From CAVXTT01 sp963764685 (GTDB taxonomy: Bacteria; Bacteroidota; Ignavibacteria; Ignavibacteriales; Ignavibacteriaceae): a stretch of DNA of 64,000 bases. The notes below the pieces were generated by a model. The model saw only the letters and a list, made by a program, of their open reading frames with translations. It was not told where the DNA came from and made no database searches. Numbering within the stretch: position 1 is the stretch's first letter; every line of letters starts with the position of its first letter. A program made the translations under genes and the position numbers. Positions 18,277-27,722 of this stretch are shown here, piece by piece. Location: positions 273,242 through 337,241 of the forward strand of contig CAVXTT010000019.1 in the NCBI GenBank assembly GCA_963764685.1, in the 5' to 3' direction.

Positions 18277-20273
18277 GTGAAAAAATGTCTTACCTCTCTT
18301 CTTCTTTTAACTCTGTCCACCGCTGTATTCAGCCAGGTTGAGATGAGCACCCGCCTTACTAATGCAATGCGGAACAGCGGTCCTGATGAATATCTAAAAG
18401 TAATAATATACTTAAGGGACCAGGTGGATATTGAAACCCTGAATAAAAAACTGTATGCAGAACACGCAACTCTTGAAAGACGGGCTTATGAAGTGATTAC
18501 CGCTTTACAGCAGAAGGCGGAAACAACTCAGCCGGTTTTGATTTCATATCTGCAGCAGAACTGGGAAGACCGGACAGTATTTTCCTATAAGCCGTTCTGG
18601 ATTGCCAATATGATAAGCATTGAAGCTAAACCGGACTTCATACAACAGCTTTCCAACAGGATGGATATTGCACAGATGGATCTGGATGCAGTGCTTGAAC
18701 TGGACCGCCCATCGGATGAAGATTATATCGAAGGGGTCGAAACAGTTGAACCTGGAGTTAAGATTGTAAATGCCGATAAGCTGTGGGCGCTGGGAATTAC
18801 GGGACAGGGAAGATTATTAATGAGCATCGATACTGGTGTGGATGTTAACCACCCTGCACTGAACTTTAAATGGAGAGGCAATACAGTGCCTCACTCACAA
18901 GCCTGGTTTGATCCGAATACAAATACGCCGCTGCCTACCGACTGCGACGGGCACGGCACCCATACAATGGGTACAATGACAGGCTGGTCTCCCACTACAG
19001 GCGATACGGTAGGTATTGCTATAAATGCACAATGGATTGCGGCTAAAACAATATGCAGCAGTCCCGCATACCTCAAATTCGCTGGCAGCTTTCCAGTGGG
19101 CAGTTGATCCTGACAGCACTCCCTGCCACAATTACCGATATGCCCGATGCCGTCTCCAACAGCTGGTATGATCCCGATGTAACAAATGAATGCGCGGGGA
19201 TATATAAAACAGTTCTTGATGCTGTTGAAGCTGCAGGCATTGCTATAGTCTTCTCCGCAGGAAATAACGGACCGGGTGCATCTACTATTACTAAGCCCAA
19301 AAATTTAAGTACGGATGAAGTAAATGTTTTTTGTGTTGCCAATATAAATGGGGCTTCCTATTTAGGAGGAAATATGAATCCCATTTCAAATACCTCCAGC
19401 CGTGGTCCTTCTCTTTGCGGAGGTACGGGATCATTGTTATTCAAACCTGAAGTTTCTGCCCCCGGAACAAGTGTACGGTCGTCTGTACCCGGAGGCGGTT
19501 ATGGACTGAAATCCGGAACATCAATGGCATCACCGCATGTTGCCGGTGCAATTGCCCTCCTCAGAGAAGCATTCCCCACACTTACAGGATGGGAAGTTAA
19601 AATGGCTCTCTATAATACGGCAATAGATCTCGGTACGCAGGGCGAAGATAATACATACGGAAGAGGACTTATAAATATTCTTGCAGCATATAATATGCTT
19701 CTCCCTGTAGAACTTTCTGCATTCACTGCAGAACAGAAAATGAATGATGTTGTACTCAGCTGGAGCACCTCTACAGAAATTAATAACTCCGGTTTCAGTG
19801 TTGAGAGAAGATCAGAAGATGGAATTTGGATTGAAGCAGGTTTTGTCTCAGGAAAAGGAAGCACAACAGAGCTCAACAATTATCAGTATACGGACAGGGG
19901 GCTGAATACAGGTAAATATATCTATAGATTAAAACAGATAGATTTTAACGGAAGTCTTAACTACAGCAAGGAAATAGAAGTTGTTGTTTCTGCCCCGGCA
20001 GAATTTACTCTTATGCAGAATTTCCCTAATCCTTTTAATCCTGCTACAACAATAGAATTTTCCTTACCGGAAAAATCCGATATAACAATAAATATTTATT
20101 CAGCATTAGGCGAGCTGGTAAGTAAACTTGCTGCAGGAAGCTTTGATGCAGGATATCATTCAGTAAATTTTGATGCATCTAAGCTTACTTCAGGAACTTA
20201 TATATACCAGATGACGGCAAACGCCGGTGGTAAAAGTTTTACAAGCACAAAGAAGATGAGTCTTGTAAAATAA
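18277..20273 (+). CDS. T9SS-sorted subtilisin-like serine protease, two frameshifts
   Basis: The GTG start has TAGGAG seven bases upstream. The signal peptide is VKKCLTSLLLLTLSTAVFSQ. A propeptide follows (about 20-140), then the S8 domain: catalytic Asp in LMSIDTGVDVNHP, catalytic His in DGHGTHTMGTMTG, Asn of the oxyanion hole in FSAGNNGPG, and catalytic Ser in SGTSMASPHVAGA. The end has a fibronectin-like module (VELSAFTAEQKMNDVVLSWS) and a sorting domain (NFPNPFNPATTIEFSLP). Between His and Asn the frame changes twice: near 19076, and near 19122. Removing one A and then one C gives LNSLAAFQWAVDPDSTP running into ATITDMPDAVSNSWYDP. Intact it has about 665 residues. It is an extracellular or cell-surface protease exported through T9SS. 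The indels are probably assembly errors. Confidence 0.85.
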
Positions 20274-20300
20274 TTAGGCATTCAGGAGTATTCATCATTA

Positions 20301-20330
20301 AGGACAGGCTCTTGCCTGTCCTTTTTATTT
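20301..20330 (+). terminator. Intrinsic terminator after the subtilase, made from the GGACAGGC palindrome
   Basis: GGACAGGC (20302-20309), a four-base loop TCTT and GCCTGTCC (20314-20321) are followed by TTTTTATTTT. It lies 28 bases after the subtilase stop. The stem is the same sequence that caps every unit of the palindrome array starting 24 bases further on. Confidence 0.85.
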
Positions 20331-20348
20331 TAAACAGCAATAAAGCCC

Positions 20349-20771
20349 GTACAGGACAGGCCGTCAAGCAGTACCGCCAATCCTTTATAACACAACGGCC
20401 TGTCCATATTTTATGGCAGACACCTGCTGTACGGACAGGCCGCCAATCAATACCAGTAAAGCTTATGGCGGAGCGGCCTGTCCTTTGGGCATTTCAAGTA
20501 ATATGAAGTGGACAGGCTGTTGCATAATATTAGTTTGTGATTAGATATAGGGTGGACAGGCTGTTTCGCAATATTAACTTACCGGTTATTTGGGGACAGC
20601 CTGTCCGTACAGATGCTTTTCTTCCTCTCCGGAAGCGGACAGGCTGTTTCGAAATATTAGCTTACCGGTATTTGGGGGACAGCCTGTCCGTACGGATGCA
20701 TTTCTTCCACTCCGGAAGTGGACAGGCTGTTTCGTAAAATTAGCTTACCGGTTATTTGGGACAGCCTGTCC
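20349..20771. repeat. Palindrome array, left of the propeller-protein gene
   Basis: Two type A hairpins (GGACAGGCCG/CGGCCTGTCC at 20354-20363/20396-20405 and 20433-20442/20474-20483) are followed by type B units. Type B has arms GGACAGGCTGT and ACAGCCTGTCC: 20554-20564/20596-20606, 20637-20647/20679-20689 and 20720-20730/20761-20771, plus an incomplete unit at 20510. Type B starts are 83 bases apart. The loops are conserved (TTACCGG, then TTATTTGG), as are the linkers (GTAC, then TTCTTCC and CCGGAAG). Confidence 0.85.
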
Positions 20772-20886
20772 GTACGTGGTTTTACACTTCTCCTAAAGTA
20801 AAAAACTTATTGAATTATTCTCGTGGATCAATTAAATTGAAGGGCTGTCAAACTTTTCTATTCTGTTATTTTATTGAGGAGTATCT

Positions 20887-22614
20887 ATGAAACTTTTCTC
20901 ACTTTTCTTTCTTTCCCTTTTCTTTCTTTCAATCATTCACGCTCAGGATACGGATATGTCTCAATATCTCATTGATAAAGAGCTTAACCCGTCCGCTTAT
21001 CTTGATGCCAGAATTGCTGCCATTCAGCAGAGCCTTCCGGTCAGTATTAAATTACAGGAAGGTATTCTGATCGACGTGCTTAAAATGCAGAACGGCGTAC
21101 CTGTATACTCTGTTATTAAAAATGCTGCCAATCCACTTGATGGATTTGAGGTGTTAACATATGATCAGGTAACTGCACGGTATGATCTTACCAATGCAGA
21201 AATAAATTACGGAACTGCAAATAATGAAATTTATTATCCTGACGTTTTCTCGACAACAAGGATACTGCTTGTTACTGACTGGACAAATGATAATGTGATG
21301 TCGTTGGACCCCCAGACAGGCGACCTGATAAATGTTAATTATATACCCCCCAGTCCGGGCAACCTCTCTTCTCCAAAGCAGGCAAGGATAAATACAGGCG
21401 GGTTCATTACTGTCTCCGATCAGATCACTGATCTTGTTCAGAAATATGATACACTTGGAAGCTATATTGGTATTCTTGCACCCGCCGGGGGTGTTAATAC
21501 TTCACAGCTGGATAATATCAGGGGACATAATTACAGGTCAAACGGCAACCTCATTGTATGTGTAGGAAGCAGCGCTAACCAGAATGCCGTTGCTGAATTT
21601 GATCCATCTGGAGTTTACATCGGTCAGTTCATAACCACTGGTTTGGGGGGACTTAATAGTCCTTTCGATATTCTCTTCAGGACAAATGATATGATGGTAA
21701 CGGGTTCTTCAAGCGATGCCGCACACAGATATACTCTCGCCGGAGCATATATCAGTGATTTTGCCACAGGTATCCAGTTCCCTCAGCAGATGGCTCAATT
21801 TACCGGGGGAAGGATTGCAATAGCTGTTTTCTCAACCCCTTCAGGGCTCGCGATATATGATTCTACCGGTGCACAGATTTCATTCTTTACAGCCGTAACG
21901 GGACTCCGCGGTGTCTATCAGCTTGGGAGCGGAAATTATCTTGTATCAAATGCAAGCGGTGTTCACGAAATAAGCAGTGTTGACGGAACTCTGATCAGAA
22001 CGGTTGTCTCATCAACTAATTGCCAGTATATCACACTTGCAGATTTTGCAGTCATTCCTGTCGAGCTGACCTCATTTTCAGTATCTGTTTCGGAAAATAC
22101 TGCAATACTGAACTGGTCGACTGCCACAGAGACAAATAACAGGGGTTTTGCTGTTGAACGCTCTTATTCAGGTTCTGCTTTTCAGCAGGTCGGATTTGTG
22201 GAAGGTTTTGGTACTACTACTATTACCCGCAATTATTCTTTTACTGATCACAATCTTCTGTCAGGAAAATATTCTTACCGGCTGAAACAGATTGATCTTG
22301 ATGGTACTACCAGTTACTCCGCGGTTGTTAATACTGAAATAGGAACTCCTGGACAGTTTGCTCTCGAACAGAATTATCCTAATCCGTTTAACCCTTCTAC
22401 AACAATCAGCTATTCTGTCCCCTTCGATGCTGATGTTACAATTGAAGTTTTTAATCTTTTAGGACAAAAAGTAAAAACTCTTATGAATGACTTTAAAAAG
22501 ACAGGAAGATATCAGTTAACTTTTAATACCGACGGACTTTCCTCCGGGACATACCTGTATAGGTTAACTTCAGGTGAATTTTCAAGCGTCAGGAAGATGA
22601 CCCTGCTTAAATAA
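20887..22614 (+). CDS. T9SS-sorted secreted beta-propeller-like protein
   Basis: 575 residues. TTGAGGAG lies just before the ATG. The signal peptide is MKLFSLFFLSLFFLSIIHAQ. Residues about 120-395 hold short repeats (ILLVTDWTNDNVMSLDPQTG; GFITVSDQITDLVQKYD; NLIVCVGSSANQNAVAEFDP), like NHL or SMP-30 type propellers. Residues about 396-490 are the fibronectin-like module (PVELTSFSVSVSENTAILNW), and about 492-575 the type A sorting domain (NYPNPFNPSTTISYSVP, ending KMTLLK). The substrate or ligand is unknown. The protein would cross the outer membrane through T9SS and be attached or released. The gene is a single-gene island flanked by matching palindrome arrays on both sides. Confidence 0.8.
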   Translation: MKLFSLFFLSLFFLSIIHAQDTDMSQYLIDKELNPSAYLDARIAAIQQSLPVSIKLQEGILIDVLKMQNGVPVYSVIKNAANPLDGFEVLTYDQVTARYDLTNAEINYGTANNEIYYPDVFSTTRILLVTDWTNDNVMSLDPQTGDLINVNYIPPSPGNLSSPKQARINTGGFITVSDQITDLVQKYDTLGSYIGILAPAGGVNTSQLDNIRGHNYRSNGNLIVCVGSSANQNAVAEFDPSGVYIGQFITTGLGGLNSPFDILFRTNDMMVTGSSSDAAHRYTLAGAYISDFATGIQFPQQMAQFTGGRIAIAVFSTPSGLAIYDSTGAQISFFTAVTGLRGVYQLGSGNYLVSNASGVHEISSVDGTLIRTVVSSTNCQYITLADFAVIPVELTSFSVSVSENTAILNWSTATETNNRGFAVERSYSGSAFQQVGFVEGFGTTTITRNYSFTDHNLLSGKYSYRLKQIDLDGTTSYSAVVNTEIGTPGQFALEQNYPNPFNPSTTISYSVPFDADVTIEVFNLLGQKVKTLMNDFKKTGRYQLTFNTDGLSSGTYLYRLTSGEFSSVRKMTLLK

Positions 22615-22647
22615 AGTCCTTTTAATAGCGGAAACCTTTATACCGAA

Positions 22648-23102
22648 CGGCCTGTCCATCTGGTATTTCACGTAATGTGGAAGTGGACAGGCTGTTGCGA
22701 CAATATTAACTTACCGGTTATTCGGGACAGCCTGTCCGTACAGATGTTTTTCTTCCTTTTTAGAGGTGAACAGAATGTCTAACTGGTTATTTGAGACTGC
22801 TTGCCCGTACGGACAGGCCGTCAAGCAGTACCGACAATCCTTTATAACGCAACGGCCTGTCCATATTTTATGGCAAACACCTGCTGTACGGACAGGCCGC
22901 CAATCGATATCAATAAAGCTGTATGGCGGAGCGGGCCTGTCCATTGGGCATTTCAAGTAATATTAAGTGGACAGGCTGTTTCGAAATATCATCTTACCGG
23001 TTATTTGGGACAGCCTGTCCGTACAGATGCTTTTCTTCCATTCCGGAAATGGACAGGTTGTTTCGCAATATCATCTTACCGGTTATTTGGGACAGCCTGT
23101 CC
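22648..23102. repeat. Palindrome array, right of the propeller-protein gene
   Basis: The array has one CGGCCTGTCC half-site at 22648-22657 and a type B unit at 22685-22695/22727-22737. Two type A units follow at 22811-22820/22853-22862 and from 22890 to 22942, the second with one extra G in its right arm. Two more type B units lie at 22969-22979/23010-23020 and 23051-23061/23092-23102. The stretch 22806-22980 matches 20349-20521 in the same orientation, with about a dozen differences over about 170 bases, so the two arrays are direct repeats around one gene. Confidence 0.85.
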
Positions 23103-23184
23103 GTACGTTGAAGAAAAATACATTAAATCTTTATCATTTTATTATTATTTTTGAATACTATTTTTTTACTCTCGAAAGTATCTA

Positions 23185-24537
23185 ATGGAAGCAGGAAAAT
23201 TGCTCGCAAATAAACCTAAGAAAAATACCCCAATAGATTATGATATTGTAAATAAGTACATAAAACTCAGCGGTATTAAGGAAATCAGTAAGGCTTCGAT
23301 AAGGGAGATCAAGAAAATTATTGACGGAGTTCAAAAGGAGACGGGAGAGAAATATATCCGGATGGAAATGGGTATACCGGGACTCCCTGCTGCTGAGCTC
23401 GGCATTAAGGCTCAGATCAGTGCATTAAAAAAAGGTGTTGCTGCAGTTTATCCTGACATCCAGGGGGTACCGCAGTTAAAAACGGAAGCCTCCAGGTTTG
23501 TACGTTTATTTGTTGATGTGGATGTTGATCCTGAAGGATGTATTCCTGTTGTGGGCTCTATGCAGGGGGGATTTGCTTCGCTGCTGACAGTAAACAGGAT
23601 GAATAAGGAAAAAGATACCACACTGTTCATCGATCCCGGTTTCCCTGTACATAAACAGCAGATGAAAGTGATGGGCCTGAAGTGGGAAGCTTTTGATGTT
23701 TACAATTACAGGGGGGATAAACTTAAGGATAAGCTTGAATCTTATCTGTCAAAAGGAAATATATCCTCTATACTTTATTCTAATCCTAATAACCCCAGCT
23801 GGATATGCTTTACAGACAAAGAATTAAAAATAATAGGCGATCTTGCTAATAAGTATGATATAGTTGTACTTGAAGACCTGGCTTATTTTGCGATGGACTT
23901 CAGAAAGGATATGTCAAAGCCCGGGTCTCCTCCGTTCCAGCCGAGTGTAGCTAACTATACGAATAATTTTATTCTCATGATCTCAAGTTCCAAATCATTC
24001 AGCTATGCCGGAGAAAGAATTGCTATTCTTGCGATATCCCCGGTATTATACAGCAGGAGCTTCCCGGATCTTAAAAGATTCTACAGTTCGGATATATTCG
24101 GCAACGCGATGGTCTTTGGTACAGTTTACGCACTGAGTGCAGGAACGGGTCACTCTGCTCAATATGCACTTGCCGAGATGTTCAGAGCTGCAAATGATGG
24201 AGATTATGATTTTGTTAAGGTGGTTTCGGAGTACGGTAAAAAGGCTTCTGTGATGAAGAAAATATTCCTCGGTAACGGATTTAAAATTGTATACGATCAT
24301 GATGAAAATGAATTGATAGCCGACGGATTCTATTTCACTGTTTCTTATCCGGGTTTGAGCAGTGAGCAGCTTCTTATGCAGCTTATGTATTACGGGATCA
24401 GTGCAATTTCGCTTGTAATAACAGGCTCAGAGCGGTCTGAAGGAATTCGTGCCTGCGTTTCTTTAATTAAAAGGGAGGAATTCCCCCTGCTTGAGCAGAG
24501 ACTCAAAAGATTTAATGAGGATCATGCCTTAAATTAA
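23185..24537 (+). CDS. PLP-dependent aminotransferase, class I/II
   Basis: 450 residues of fold type I. The PLP phosphate and ring contacts are SNPNNPSW at about 199-206, the Asp/Tyr segment VVLEDLAYFAMD, and the Schiff-base lysine Lys270 in SSSKSFSYAGERIA. The N-terminal GIPGLPAAELGIKAQ helix is typical of the aspartate-aminotransferase superfamily. It probably moves an amino group between an amino acid and 2-oxoglutarate in the cytosol; I cannot name the substrate. It is the first of a same-strand run with the IIA protein and hisS, though 74 bases separate it from the next gene. The start is 83 bases after the palindrome array. Confidence 0.85.
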   Translation: MEAGKLLANKPKKNTPIDYDIVNKYIKLSGIKEISKASIREIKKIIDGVQKETGEKYIRMEMGIPGLPAAELGIKAQISALKKGVAAVYPDIQGVPQLKTEASRFVRLFVDVDVDPEGCIPVVGSMQGGFASLLTVNRMNKEKDTTLFIDPGFPVHKQQMKVMGLKWEAFDVYNYRGDKLKDKLESYLSKGNISSILYSNPNNPSWICFTDKELKIIGDLANKYDIVVLEDLAYFAMDFRKDMSKPGSPPFQPSVANYTNNFILMISSSKSFSYAGERIAILAISPVLYSRSFPDLKRFYSSDIFGNAMVFGTVYALSAGTGHSAQYALAEMFRAANDGDYDFVKVVSEYGKKASVMKKIFLGNGFKIVYDHDENELIADGFYFTVSYPGLSSEQLLMQLMYYGISAISLVITGSERSEGIRACVSLIKREEFPLLEQRLKRFNEDHALN

Positions 24538-24611
24538 CCATTATTTAAATTGATATACTATAAAGGTATTAGTAAATTTATTGATTGTTTTTTATTGATT
24601 TAGGCGGATGA

Positions 24612-25082
24612 ATGAAAGTACACGAACTATTAAAATCTGATTTTGTAATACCGGAATTGAAAAGTGACAGAAAAGAAGATGTCATTAACGAACTTATCGA
24701 TTTGTTTACCGGAGATCCCAGGGTAGCCGATCTTGAGAAGATGCGGAGTGCTGTCCTCGACAGGGAAAAAATTATGTCGACAGGGGTAGGCAAAGGATTC
24801 GCTATCCCCCATGGAAAGACAAATGCAGTTAAAGAGATTATTGCAGCTTTCGGTAAAACGAAAGAGCCGATTGAGTACCAGGCACTGGATAACCAGCCCG
24901 TTAACCTGGTATTCCTTTTAGTCGGCAGGGAAAACCTTGTAAGCAACCATATAAAATTATTGAGCCGCATCTCCAGAATGATGAATAAGGATGAGTTCAG
25001 AAATAAACTGAGTACTGCTTCTACTTCGGCAGAAATGTTAGAGCTTTTCCGGCAGGAAGAAAATACATATTTTGACATTTAG
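24612..25082 (+). CDS. PTS EIIA-type protein (PtsN/fructose-mannitol family)
   Basis: 156 residues, a single EIIA domain of type 2. The phosphorylated histidine is His67 in GVGKGFAIPHGKTNA. The following YQALDNQPVNLVFLLVG and HIKLLSRISRMM are the conserved core. In proteobacteria the paralogue PtsN (EIIA-Ntr) is a regulatory protein that receives phosphate from an Hpr-like carrier. With no IIB or IIC gene nearby, a regulatory role is more likely than sugar transport. It lies 17 bases upstream of hisS and may share its transcript. Confidence 0.85.
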   Translation: MKVHELLKSDFVIPELKSDRKEDVINELIDLFTGDPRVADLEKMRSAVLDREKIMSTGVGKGFAIPHGKTNAVKEIIAAFGKTKEPIEYQALDNQPVNLVFLLVGRENLVSNHIKLLSRISRMMNKDEFRNKLSTASTSAEMLELFRQEENTYFDI

Positions 25083-25099
25083 AGCTGGTATACCCCCCT

Positions 25100-26362
25100 A
25101 TGATTAAAGCCGTCACCGGGACAAGAGATATTCTCCCCTCAGAGAATAAAGCGTGGCTGCACCTCGAACAAATCGTCAGAAATCTTTTCTCTAACTATAA
25201 CTATTCAGAGATCCGAACTCCTGTTTTCGAGGAAACTAATTTATTTGCAAGAAGCATAGGTGAAGAAACTGATATCGTCGGTAAGGAAATGTATACATTT
25301 ATCGACCGCAGCGGCACCAGTATTACCCTCAAACCTGAAATGACTGCAGCTGTAGTACGTGCATTTATTGAACACTCCCTTGGAAAACAGCAGCCGATTA
25401 ATAAATTATTCTATATTGCCCCGATGTTCCGCCAGGAAAGGCCGCAGGCGGGGAGACAAAGACAGTTCCATCAGTTCGGTGCAGAAGCACTAGGCAGCAG
25501 CTCTCCCCTGCTTGATGCAGAAATGATACAAATGGCATATGAAATACTGAGAGCACTGGGATTAAAGGATCTGACTGTGAAAATAAATTCTCTCGGTATA
25601 CCCTCAGAAAGAGAAAATTACAAGATAATCCTTAAGGATTATCTTAAGGATAAGAAATCTCATCTCTCAGAGGACAGCCGGAAAAGATTAGAGAAAAACA
25701 TTCTCAGGATATTCGACAGCAAGATTGAATTGGATCAGAAAATACTAAAAGGGGCTCCGCTCCTGATGGATTACCTCGGCAAGGAATCACTTGAACATTT
25801 TCAGGTAGTTAAAGACATCCTGAATGCTAATAAAATCCCATATGATATAGATGAAGCTTTAGTGAGAGGACTCGATTATTATACCGAAACAACATTTGAG
25901 ATCCTGAGCGGCAAAGTAGGTTCACAGAGCGCTCTATGCGGCGGCGGAAGGTATGATCTTCTTGTGGAACAGCTTGGCGGGGATCCGACACCCGGAGTAG
26001 GATTTGCAGCCGGAATAGAGCGTATCCTTCTTGCCTGCCAGAATGAAAATTCTTTCAGTCTGACTGCTGATCATATTGATGTTTATATAACTTCCCTGAA
26101 TAAAGAAATCTTCCGTGAAGTCTATGCGTTGGCGTCTGTACTTAGAAATAATGGACTAAGCGTAGATTTTGATTACCTCAGCCGTTCTCTTAAAGCCCAG
26201 ATGAGGGAAGCGAACAGATCAAATGCAAGATTTGTTATCTTTATGGGGGGAGAGGAGTACGCAGCAGGCAATCTGAACTTAAAAAATATGAGCACAGGCT
26301 GGCAGGAACTTCTTCCGGTTACTGACCCCAGGATTTTGATTGATAAGATCCGAAATGGGTAA
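25100..26362 (+). CDS. hisS: Histidyl-tRNA synthetase
   Basis: 420 residues, the normal class II HisRS length. Motif 1 lies near RTPVFEETNLFARSIG. Motif 2 is MFRQERPQAGRQRQFHQFG, with the histidine-A site RGLDYYTETTFEI, then GGGRYDLL and motif 3 in GVGFAAGIERILLA. The C-terminal anticodon-binding domain begins near IDVYITSLN. It charges tRNA-His with histidine using ATP in the cytosol. Translation of the next gene starts within its last codons. Confidence 0.97.
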   Translation: MIKAVTGTRDILPSENKAWLHLEQIVRNLFSNYNYSEIRTPVFEETNLFARSIGEETDIVGKEMYTFIDRSGTSITLKPEMTAAVVRAFIEHSLGKQQPINKLFYIAPMFRQERPQAGRQRQFHQFGAEALGSSSPLLDAEMIQMAYEILRALGLKDLTVKINSLGIPSERENYKIILKDYLKDKKSHLSEDSRKRLEKNILRIFDSKIELDQKILKGAPLLMDYLGKESLEHFQVVKDILNANKIPYDIDEALVRGLDYYTETTFEILSGKVGSQSALCGGGRYDLLVEQLGGDPTPGVGFAAGIERILLACQNENSFSLTADHIDVYITSLNKEIFREVYALASVLRNNGLSVDFDYLSRSLKAQMREANRSNARFVIFMGGEEYAAGNLNLKNMSTGWQELLPVTDPRILIDKIRNG

Positions 26363-26819
26363 AAGAAAAGAACCTTCACGCAGTGATAATGATATTGAAT
26401 ATCATTGTTCCGCTTTCTTCAGCTACAACAAATTAAATAAGCAGCAGGAATACTGTATAAGGCTGGAGACAACCAAAGTTTTTAATACTCTCAGCTACCG
26501 TCTCCAGGTGGAAGGAGAAAAGAAAAAGAAGGAACTTAATTTCAGTATCCTCGGTTTACTTCCCGATCAGGCATATTTGGCAGAGATAAAACCTGCAATC
26601 TCGGATACATTCTTCAGTGAGATTTACGGTGATTATCTTGTTAACATTAAACGGAAAGACGGAAGTATTAACAGCGCGAGGTTTAACTTTAATATTTTTA
26701 AACGTGAAATAATCCTTATTGAGGAGTTTATTAATCCGGATAAAGATATAAAACAGTTTTGTGTATTTCATACAGCTGAAGATCTGAACACTTTTTCACA
26801 GGATATATATGCTACCTGA
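26340..26819 (+). CDS. Hypothetical protein between hisS and lgt
   Basis: Up to 159 residues; the first in-frame start at 26340 overlaps hisS by 23 bases, and an ATG at 26355 (MGKRKEPS) is about as likely. No signal peptide and no membrane segment. The core looks like a small beta-rich domain (CIRLETTKVFNTLSYRLQVE, then LNFSILGLLP and YGDYLVNIKR). It ends 11 bases into lgt, so the three genes are tightly packed and probably cotranscribed. I do not recognise the family. Confidence 0.7.
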   Translation: MIRSEMGKRKEPSRSDNDIEYHCSAFFSYNKLNKQQEYCIRLETTKVFNTLSYRLQVEGEKKKKELNFSILGLLPDQAYLAEIKPAISDTFFSEIYGDYLVNIKRKDGSINSARFNFNIFKREIILIEEFINPDKDIKQFCVFHTAEDLNTFSQDIYAT

Positions 26820-27636
26820 ATTATTTAAAATAGGACCCTTTACCGTATACAGCTACGGCTTAATGCTGGGTATTGCATTTATAATAGGCAGTTATTTCAT
26901 AACAAAGGAATTCGAGAGAAGAAAGCTTCCCTCAAATCTCGGTACCGAGATAACCCTTATTGCAATAATTTTCGGCATTATCGGCAGCAAGGTTCTGCAT
27001 CTTATAGAAAACTGGGGTGATTTTATCCGTGATCCTTTAGGTATGGCTTTCTCCCCGGGCGGTTTAACATTTTTCGGCGGATTGATCCTGGCCACCATTG
27101 CAATCTGGATATATGTCCGTATGAAAAAAGTTGGTTTTTTAACTACTGCTGATGCCGTTTCTCCTTCACTTGCGCTGGCTTACGGAATTGGAAGGATTGG
27201 GTGCCACCTTGCAGGGGATGGTGATTATGGAATTCCGACCACACTTCCCTGGGGTACGAATTATGAGAATGGTACTGTTCCCCCTTCTGCAATGTTCAGA
27301 GGTTCAGAATATGCGGCTCAATACCCGAATGGAATACTTCCCGATAATACTCCGCTTCACCCTACACCTGTCTATGAATTTATAGCTATGGTATTGATAT
27401 TTCTTCTGCTATGGCGGATGAGAAAGAAGAACTGGGTTCCGGGAAGATTATTTATGCTGTACCTGATATTTGCGGGAGTGGAAAGGCTGCTTGTAGAGTT
27501 CATAAGATTAAACCCGCGCCTGCTGTTCGGGTTATCCGAAGCTCAGCTTATTTCCATAGGTTTAATAATTATTGGATCTGCAGGATTTATGCTGCTTAAC
27601 AAAAAAGCACCTGCTGTTAAAGCGAAAACTGTTTAA
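26809..27636 (+). CDS. lgt: Prolipoprotein diacylglyceryl transferase
   Basis: 275 residues and an inner-membrane enzyme with about seven helices. The Lgt signature is GRIGCHLAGDGDYG at about 127-140, with SPGGLTFFGGLI earlier and the conserved HPTPVYEF near 184. It transfers diacylglycerol from phosphatidylglycerol to the lipobox cysteine of prolipoproteins, such as the fibronectin lipoprotein at 7.7-8.5 kb. It overlaps the preceding hypothetical gene by 11 bases. Confidence 0.95.
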   Translation: MLPELFKIGPFTVYSYGLMLGIAFIIGSYFITKEFERRKLPSNLGTEITLIAIIFGIIGSKVLHLIENWGDFIRDPLGMAFSPGGLTFFGGLILATIAIWIYVRMKKVGFLTTADAVSPSLALAYGIGRIGCHLAGDGDYGIPTTLPWGTNYENGTVPPSAMFRGSEYAAQYPNGILPDNTPLHPTPVYEFIAMVLIFLLLWRMRKKNWVPGRLFMLYLIFAGVERLLVEFIRLNPRLLFGLSEAQLISIGLIIIGSAGFMLLNKKAPAVKAKTV

Positions 27637-27644
27637 AATAAAAA

Positions 27645-27706
27645 GGGCTGTCACTTATTATAATCAAACGGAGGATCCCTTTGAGAAGGAGTACAAGCGA
27701 CAGCCC
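27645..27706. terminator. Candidate bidirectional terminator between convergent genes
   Basis: GGGCTGTC (27645-27652) pairs with GACAGCCC (27699-27706) across a 46-base loop that may fold further. AAAA precedes and GTCTTATTT follows, so it could end lgt on the plus strand and the T9SS gene on the minus strand. The long loop makes this less certain than the other terminators here. Confidence 0.5.
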
Positions 27707-27722
27707 GTCTTATTTAATTAGA

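Noticed and set aside
20349..23102. CRISPR array, because of the regular 83-bp spacing
   Set aside because: The spacing regions are themselves conserved rather than unique, the repeats are long-loop palindromes, and there are no cas genes.
20349..23102. Integron attC sites around a gene cassette
   Set aside because: No GTTRRRY/RYYYAAC core pairs at the ends of the palindromes and no integrase; the two arrays are multi-copy tandem units.
20312..23185. Several 60-117 codon frames inside the palindrome arrays
   Set aside because: They exist in two or three frames at once and simply translate the repeats (for example DRLFRNI-type peptides); no ribosome sites.
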